Assembly: GCF_004959765.1 (NCBI RefSeq)
Contig: NZ_SJZD01000002.1
Location: forward strand, 310,001 to 374,000
Direction of reading: 5' to 3'
From: Flavobacterium sp. H122
GTDB lineage: Bacteria > Bacteroidota > Bacteroidia > Flavobacteriales > Flavobacteriaceae
Length of the DNA: 64,000 bases
Positions 59,816 through 64,000 of this stretch are shown here, piece after piece. The position numbers and the translations under genes are program-made. Below the pieces are notes generated by a model. That model was given only the letters and a program-made list of their open reading frames with translations. It ran no database searches and had not been told where the DNA came from. Position 1 is the first letter of the stretch; every line of letters starts with the position of its first letter.

Positions 59816-60591
59816 AAATCCTTTTCAAAGACGTTTTCTGAAAAACCTAAAATATTCTTAAGTACAGAGGCATCACTATTTGTATAGAAAATAGTTTTGC
59901 CTTTTTCTTTTGAAGAATTGATAAGTCCGTTGTCTTCCAATATTGATTTTGTCTGTCTCGCAACAGCTTCTCCCGAGTCAATTATTTTTACTGTTGAAGG
60001 GATAATTTTTTTAATTTCCGGTATTAAATAGGGGTAATGGCTGCATCCTAAAACCAAATAATCCATGCCCGCTTCAACCATGGGGCGTAAGTATAGTTTC
60101 AGCAGGTTGCGCATTTCTTCTGTCTCTATTTTGCCGTTTTCAATCAATTCCACCAGACCGTAGCCAACCTGTTCCATTATGCGGACATTTGAGTAGTTTT
60201 CGACCTGACGGTTGAACAGTTCGCTGTTTAGAGTTCCTTTGGTTGCGAGAATGCCTATGGTTTGAGTTTCTGTTTTATTCGCTGCCGGTTTAATGGCGGG
60301 TTCAATTCCAATAAAAGGGACATCGTATTTTTCACGCATTTCCTTAATTGCGTTTGTGGTTGCGGTATTGCAGGCCACAACAATGAGTTTGCAATTTTGT
60401 GCCAACAAAAAATCTACGTTTTTGAAACATAAATCTACTATCTCCTGCTTGGTTTTTTTGCCGTAAGGAGCATTTTTGCTGTCTGCCAGATAAACGGTGT
60501 TTTCGTGTGGTAATAAGGCATGGACTTCTTTCCAGATTGATGTGCCGCCTATTCCTGAATCAAATAGTCCTATTGGGTTTTTGTTACTCAT
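59812..60591 (-). CDS. murI: glutamate racemase
   Basis: Makes D-glutamate for peptidoglycan. The 259-residue product has the catalytic cysteine pair C74 (VVACNTATTNA) and C183 (VLGCSHYPYL) and IGLFDSGIGGTSIW with D11 at the N-terminus. The -7 box at 60596-60603 lies 5 bases before the ATG, so the mRNA is predicted to be leaderless or nearly so. It is separated from the Skp genes by a bidirectional terminator. Confidence 0.96.
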   Translation of the reverse strand: MSNKNPIGLFDSGIGGTSIWKEVHALLPHENTVYLADSKNAPYGKKTKQEIVDLCFKNVDFLLAQNCKLIVVACNTATTNAIKEMREKYDVPFIGIEPAIKPAANKTETQTIGILATKGTLNSELFNRQVENYSNVRIMEQVGYGLVELIENGKIETEEMRNLLKLYLRPMVEAGMDYLVLGCSHYPYLIPEIKKIIPSTVKIIDSGEAVARQTKSILEDNGLINSSKEKGKTIFYTNSDASVLKNILGFSENVFEKDF

Positions 60592-60595
60592 AAAA

Positions 60596-60603
60596 CAAAT
60601 GTA
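60596..60603 (-). promoter_or_regulatory. -7 box of murI, adjacent to a terminator
   Basis: Minus-strand TACATTTG; it begins where the T tract of the upstream terminator ends. Confidence 0.5.
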
Positions 60604-60642
60604 AAAAAAAACTGCCTCGAAGAAAACAACGAGGCAGTTTTT
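60604..60642 (-). terminator. bidirectional terminator after the first OmpH/Skp gene
   Basis: AAAACTGCCTCG and CGAGGCAGTTTT (12 bp) around a 10-base loop, with T tracts on both sides. Confidence 0.9.
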
Positions 60643-60660
60643 AAGTTTATTTTAATAAAA

Positions 60661-61161
60661 TTAGAATTTTAATTCTTTTTTTACATCTTCAAATAAGTTT
60701 GGACCGTCAGCAACAATTAATGATGAAGCATCCATTACATATTGGTATCCTTTAGCTTTGGCAACTTTTACAACTGCGGCTTTAGCTTTATCCATAATAG
60801 GCTTAACGATTTCAGCTTCTTTGTCGGAAATTTGTTTTTGAGCAGAGTCACGGTATTGTTGTATTCTTTGTCCCATATCCTGCATTTCTTTCGCTCTTTT
60901 TTCATTTTCAGCTTCACCTGCAGTTTGTGCTTCACTTTCGTATTTTTTCATCTTAGTCTGGTATTCGTTTACCATTTTAGAATACTCAGTATCCAAAGTT
61001 TTGCTTAATGTTTCCAACTGTGCTTTTGCAGCAGTCATTTCAGGCATTTTTGAAAGTAATTCTTGTACGTCAATGTGAGCCACTTTTGATTGTGCATTCA
61101 TTTCGCTAACTCCAAAAAACATTACTGCAGCAATTAATAAAGATTTAATTTGTTTCATCAT
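60661..61161 (-). CDS. OmpH/Skp family periplasmic chaperone
   Basis: A 166-residue exported protein: signal peptide about 1-22, then VAHIDVQELLSKMPEM, long coiled coil (about 40-120), and GYQYVMDASSLIVADGPNLFEDV-like C-terminus. Skp-like chaperones carry unfolded outer-membrane proteins to BamA. It lies 23 bases downstream of a second OmpH gene and in the same cluster as bamA. Confidence 0.92.
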   Translation of the reverse strand: MMKQIKSLLIAAVMFFGVSEMNAQSKVAHIDVQELLSKMPEMTAAKAQLETLSKTLDTEYSKMVNEYQTKMKKYESEAQTAGEAENEKRAKEMQDMGQRIQQYRDSAQKQISDKEAEIVKPIMDKAKAAVVKVAKAKGYQYVMDASSLIVADGPNLFEDVKKELKF

Positions 61162-61184
61162 TTTAGTATTTAGTAAAATTAAAA

Positions 61185-62213
61185 TTAGTTATTATTTTTT
61201 TTCTCTTTTAGTTTCTCTTCCTGTGCTTTACGTAAAGCTTCTTTTTCTTCCAGTATTTTTTTCTTCTTTTCTTCCAGAGCTTTTCTTCTTTCTTCCAGTG
61301 CTTTTTTATTTTTTTCTATCAGAAGCTGTCTTTCTGTTTCACGGGATACTTTAACCGAATCCTGTACTGTTTTTTTATCTTCTGCTTTGGTTGAATTTTT
61401 CTCTTGCGTTGAAGAAGTTTTACTTGCATCCGGTTTTGAAGAATCAATTGTCGTGCCAGTTTTTTTGGCTTGTTGTTCCTCTAAAAGTTTTTTTCGTCTG
61501 TCCTCATAGTCTTTCCGTTTTTTTTCAGTTTCCAAACGGCGTTGCTCAAGTATCTGTTCTCTTCTGGATTTTTTTTCGTCTAATAATTTCTTTCTTTCAG
61601 TCAGAGCAGGATTGTCTGAAACTTCATCCTGTTTTGTCTGTTTTTCTTCCAAAGCCTTTTGTTGTTTTTTGGAAAGTTCTTCTCTTTTTTCAGCTCTTGT
61701 AATCACTCTGACAACCTGATCGCTTATGTCATATCTCTTTGCGGAAAACAGCATAGTCATTTCGGCTGAGGACTTGTCAAATATAAAGTCATACTGTTTG
61801 GCTTCGGCAATATCCTGAACAGCTGTAAAAACCTGATCCTGTACAGGCTTTACAATGGCTTCTTTTTGAATTGCCAGATCGCCTCTGGGACCAAAACGTT
61901 TTTGCTGATAATCCAATAATTCAGCTTCGTGAAATTTAATTTCTGCTTCACGCTCTTCAATCAGCTCTTTGGTGAGGAGGGCTCTTTCGTTTTTTAAACC
62001 TTCTTTAATCTTGGATATTTCATTCTTTTTTGTTTCAATATCCTGTTTCCATTTTTGGGCTTTTTGGTCAAGTAGATTTGAAGCTTCTTTATAATCAGGC
62101 GTGTTTTCAAGGATATATTCCATGTCAATATACCCGATTCTGATTCCTGTTTTGGTTTGTGCGATTATATTAGTAACCGAAAGTAAACCAATTAGTAAGA
62201 AGATTCTTTTCAT
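61185..62213 (-). CDS. OmpH/Skp family protein with long charged C-terminal tail
   Basis: A 342-residue exported protein. Signal peptide about 1-18; the Skp-like part (about 20-175) shows IRIGYIDMEYILENTPDYKEA and YDFIFDKSSAEMTMLFSAKRYDIS. The remaining ~165 residues are a very charged Glu/Lys/Arg/Gln region (KKILEEKEALRKAQEEK near the end) expected to be helical or coiled coil and much longer than in classical Skp (about 160 residues). It lies between bamA and the shorter Skp gene. Confidence 0.9.
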   Translation of the reverse strand: MKRIFLLIGLLSVTNIIAQTKTGIRIGYIDMEYILENTPDYKEASNLLDQKAQKWKQDIETKKNEISKIKEGLKNERALLTKELIEEREAEIKFHEAELLDYQQKRFGPRGDLAIQKEAIVKPVQDQVFTAVQDIAEAKQYDFIFDKSSAEMTMLFSAKRYDISDQVVRVITRAEKREELSKKQQKALEEKQTKQDEVSDNPALTERKKLLDEKKSRREQILEQRRLETEKKRKDYEDRRKKLLEEQQAKKTGTTIDSSKPDASKTSSTQEKNSTKAEDKKTVQDSVKVSRETERQLLIEKNKKALEERRKALEEKKKKILEEKEALRKAQEEKLKEKKNNN

Positions 62214-62244
62214 ATTTTTTAATTTGGTTATATAAATATAACGT

Positions 62245-62252
62245 CAAATATA
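62245..62252 (-). promoter_or_regulatory. -7 box between bamA and the OmpH genes
   Basis: Minus-strand TATATTTG immediately after the bamA stop codon; the -33 region would lie inside bamA. It would let the two chaperone genes be expressed apart from bamA. Confidence 0.5.
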
Positions 62253-62253
62253 G

Positions 62254-64000
62254 TTAAAATTGTTGACCTATGATGAAATGTGTTTCCCAACCATTTTTAG
62301 GACCTCCCGGTATTATAGAATCAAAACCATGTGCAAAGTCGATTCCCAGTAATCCGAAAGCAGGCATGAATACACGTAAACCAACACCGGCTGAACGTTT
62401 TAAAGCAAATGGATTGTATCCTTTGAAATTTTCAAAAGCGGCACCACCTTCTACAAATGTCAGTGCATAAATTGAAGCGGCCTGTTTTAAAGTAATCGGG
62501 TAACGTAACTCCAAAGAAAATTTGTTGTAAACAGTAGCACCAACCTGAGCATTATTCACGGTAGGTGTCAGTGAGTTGTTAGGGTAGCCTCTCAACTGAA
62601 TAGTTTCGCGCCCGTCCATTGAGAAATTGGCCATACCGTCTCCGCCAAGGAAGAATCTTTCAAAAGGTACCAGACCTCTGTCTTGGTTGTAAGCTCCCAT
62701 GAATCCAAATTCACCTAGTGTACGCAGGGTTAGTTTTTCATATATTTTATTGTACCAGTCTACTTTAAATTTAATTTTATAGTACTCCAGCCAGTTGAAT
62801 TTCTTTTGGTCAATTTTTGGTTGATTTGCATCTGCTTCCTGATAAGTATCAACTTTTACATAACCGCTGCCGGCGGGATCATATTTGATAGGTGTGCCTT
62901 TGTCAATCTTACCGGCATTAACTGATATAGGCTGCGTACCGTCATATTTTAACTTGTATTCTTCCTGGTTTTGCAGATTTGCATAATCAACCCCGTTAAA
63001 TAATGAGTAAGGAGGGGTGAATTTTGCAGTTATACTAAACTCAGAGCCGTAAGTCGGGAATATTGGGTTAACCCCTTTGTTGTTTCTTGTTAAACCTATC
63101 GTGTAAGATAAGTTTCTTGAGGCACCGTTACCAAAAGTAAATAATCCAACGTTGTAATTGTTTAAGTCGTAATGCTGATAGCTTAATGCGTTTGATAATA
63201 CGAAGAAATCGTCCGGTTTTTGCAAACGTTTGGCTAAGCCCAGTGAAACAGTGAAAATGTTAAAGCTTTTTGATTTGTCAACTTGATTTCTGACAAAATC
63301 GTTTGAGAACTGTTTGCTGTATGATATTGAACCTGAGAACTGAACAGGTTTTTTTCCTCCAAACCACGGTTCTGAAAATGAGAAGCTGTATGTTTGGAAA
63401 TAGGTACTTGCCTGCAAACGCAAAGAAAGTTTTTGCCCGTCTCCCATTGGAAGAGGTTTATAAGCTTCTTTTTTGAAGATATTGCCAATAGAGAAATTGT
63501 TGAAAGATAAACCCAGTGTTCCTATGAAGCCACCGCCGCCATAACCTCCCTGAAGTTCAATCTGACTTGCTCCTTTTTCAACTACATTGTATTTAATATC
63601 TACAGTTCCTGCAGCAGGGTCAACATTTTCAAAATCCGGTTTTATGGCTTCTGCATCAAAAAATCCTAACTGACCTATTTCACGAATAGTTCTTACCAGA
63701 TTTTCTTTACTGTAAACTTCTCCCGGCTTTGTTCTTAGTTCACGATAAATAACCTTGTCATTTGTCTTGTCATTTCCTACTACTGAAATTTTGTTGAAGT
63801 ACGCTAACGGACCTTCAACTATACGTATGTCAAGGTCTATTACGTTGTTTTCAGTGTTTACTTCTACAGGGTTGATGTTAGAGAAAAGATAACCGTTGTT
63901 TTGATACAGGTTTGTAAGATCTTCTCCGTCAGGTTTGGATTTGTCGGCAATTCGTTTGTCTAATAAAACGCCATTATAAATATCTCCTTTTTTAATGCCT
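62254..64000 (-). CDS. bamA: outer-membrane protein assembly factor BamA, 3' part (5' end outside window)
   Basis: The frame is open to the window edge; the ATG at 63447 is internal. The visible 581 residues start in POTRA domains (GIKKGDIYNGVLLDKRI, YQNNGYLFSN, IRIVEGPLAYFNKISVVGND, then LRTKPGEVYSKENLVRTI, GQLGFFDAEAI), continue through GGYGGGGFIGTLGLSFNNF into the barrel, and end GWETHFIIGQQF with a C-terminal Phe. BamA inserts outer-membrane proteins and is essential. Downstream Skp-type chaperone genes support the assignment. Confidence 0.96.
   Translation of the reverse strand, partial: GIKKGDIYNGVLLDKRIADKSKPDGEDLTNLYQNNGYLFSNINPVEVNTENNVIDLDIRIVEGPLAYFNKISVVGNDKTNDKVIYRELRTKPGEVYSKENLVRTIREIGQLGFFDAEAIKPDFENVDPAAGTVDIKYNVVEKGASQIELQGGYGGGGFIGTLGLSFNNFSIGNIFKKEAYKPLPMGDGQKLSLRLQASTYFQTYSFSFSEPWFGGKKPVQFSGSISYSKQFSNDFVRNQVDKSKSFNIFTVSLGLAKRLQKPDDFFVLSNALSYQHYDLNNYNVGLFTFGNGASRNLSYTIGLTRNNKGVNPIFPTYGSEFSITAKFTPPYSLFNGVDYANLQNQEEYKLKYDGTQPISVNAGKIDKGTPIKYDPAGSGYVKVDTYQEADANQPKIDQKKFNWLEYYKIKFKVDWYNKIYEKLTLRTLGEFGFMGAYNQDRGLVPFERFFLGGDGMANFSMDGRETIQLRGYPNNSLTPTVNNAQVGATVYNKFSLELRYPITLKQAASIYALTFVEGGAAFENFKGYNPFALKRSAGVGLRVFMPAFGLLGIDFAHGFDSIIPGGPKNGWETHFIIGQQF

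Overview
The window is a contiguous piece of chromosome from a member of the Flavobacteriaceae (Bacteroidota), most likely Flavobacterium or a close relative. The evidence is AT-rich DNA, promoters of the Bacteroidota type (TAnnTTTG at -7, sometimes with a TTTG/TTTC-like element about 19 bases upstream), little Shine-Dalgarno sequence, and marker genes of gliding motility and type IX secretion (SprA, RemB, PorP/SprF, two cargo proteins with C-terminal sorting domains). No tRNA, rRNA, CRISPR array, prophage or insertion sequence with a transposase was seen. Most of the window is core genome.

Layout. 1-1.4 kb: 3' part of dxs. 1.4-12 kb, mostly minus strand: a large secreted beta-propeller protein, dGTPase, a small-protein/GNAT pair, an RDD membrane protein, class I ribonucleotide reductase (nrdB then nrdA) and a DUF3109 protein. 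12-21.3 kb: MarC, a small membrane protein and an FAD half-protein, a secreted subtilase, a HEIGH metalloprotease lipoprotein, ctp, dCMP deaminase, HupE/UreJ, TerB and a tandem Usp protein. 21.4-26.2 kb: the rimP-nusA-infB operon behind a leader terminator. 26.2-31 kb: an APC transporter, ruvB, a four-helix-bundle (S23) gene inside an inverted-repeat-bounded cassette, queG and an outer-membrane protein. 31-45 kb: maeB, ruvA, sprA (2415 codons), gcvH, vanZ-like, deoC and remB. 45.1-50.8 kb: an orphan AT-rich ORF, then heme farnesyltransferase and a run of cytochrome oxidase subunit and assembly genes. 50.8-60.6 kb: DUF4403, a TolC/adaptor pair without a pump, tsaB, MscS, an amphipathic small protein, dodecin, a NifU-type protein, PorP/SprF, gamma carbonic anhydrase and murI. 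60.6-64 kb: two Skp/OmpH chaperones and the 3' part of bamA.

Functional themes. Envelope biogenesis and protein export recur: BamA with Skp-like chaperones, the SprA translocon, RemB, PorP/SprF and secreted proteases. Nucleotide metabolism is represented by nrdAB, dgt, dCMP deaminase and deoC, and respiration by the oxidase subunits with Sco, DUF420 and CyoE.

The clearest non-routine feature is the 448-bp element at 28712-29159. It carries a four-helix-bundle gene between two 32-bp imperfect inverted repeats (27 of 32 identical), its left end forms the ruvB stop codon, and its right end lies in the queG reading frame, which has no ATG, GTG or TTG at the expected start. Also notable are a perfect intrinsic terminator in the rimP-nusA-infB leader and four successive inverted repeats between nrdB and nrdA. 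I did not find a convincing new multi-gene system.
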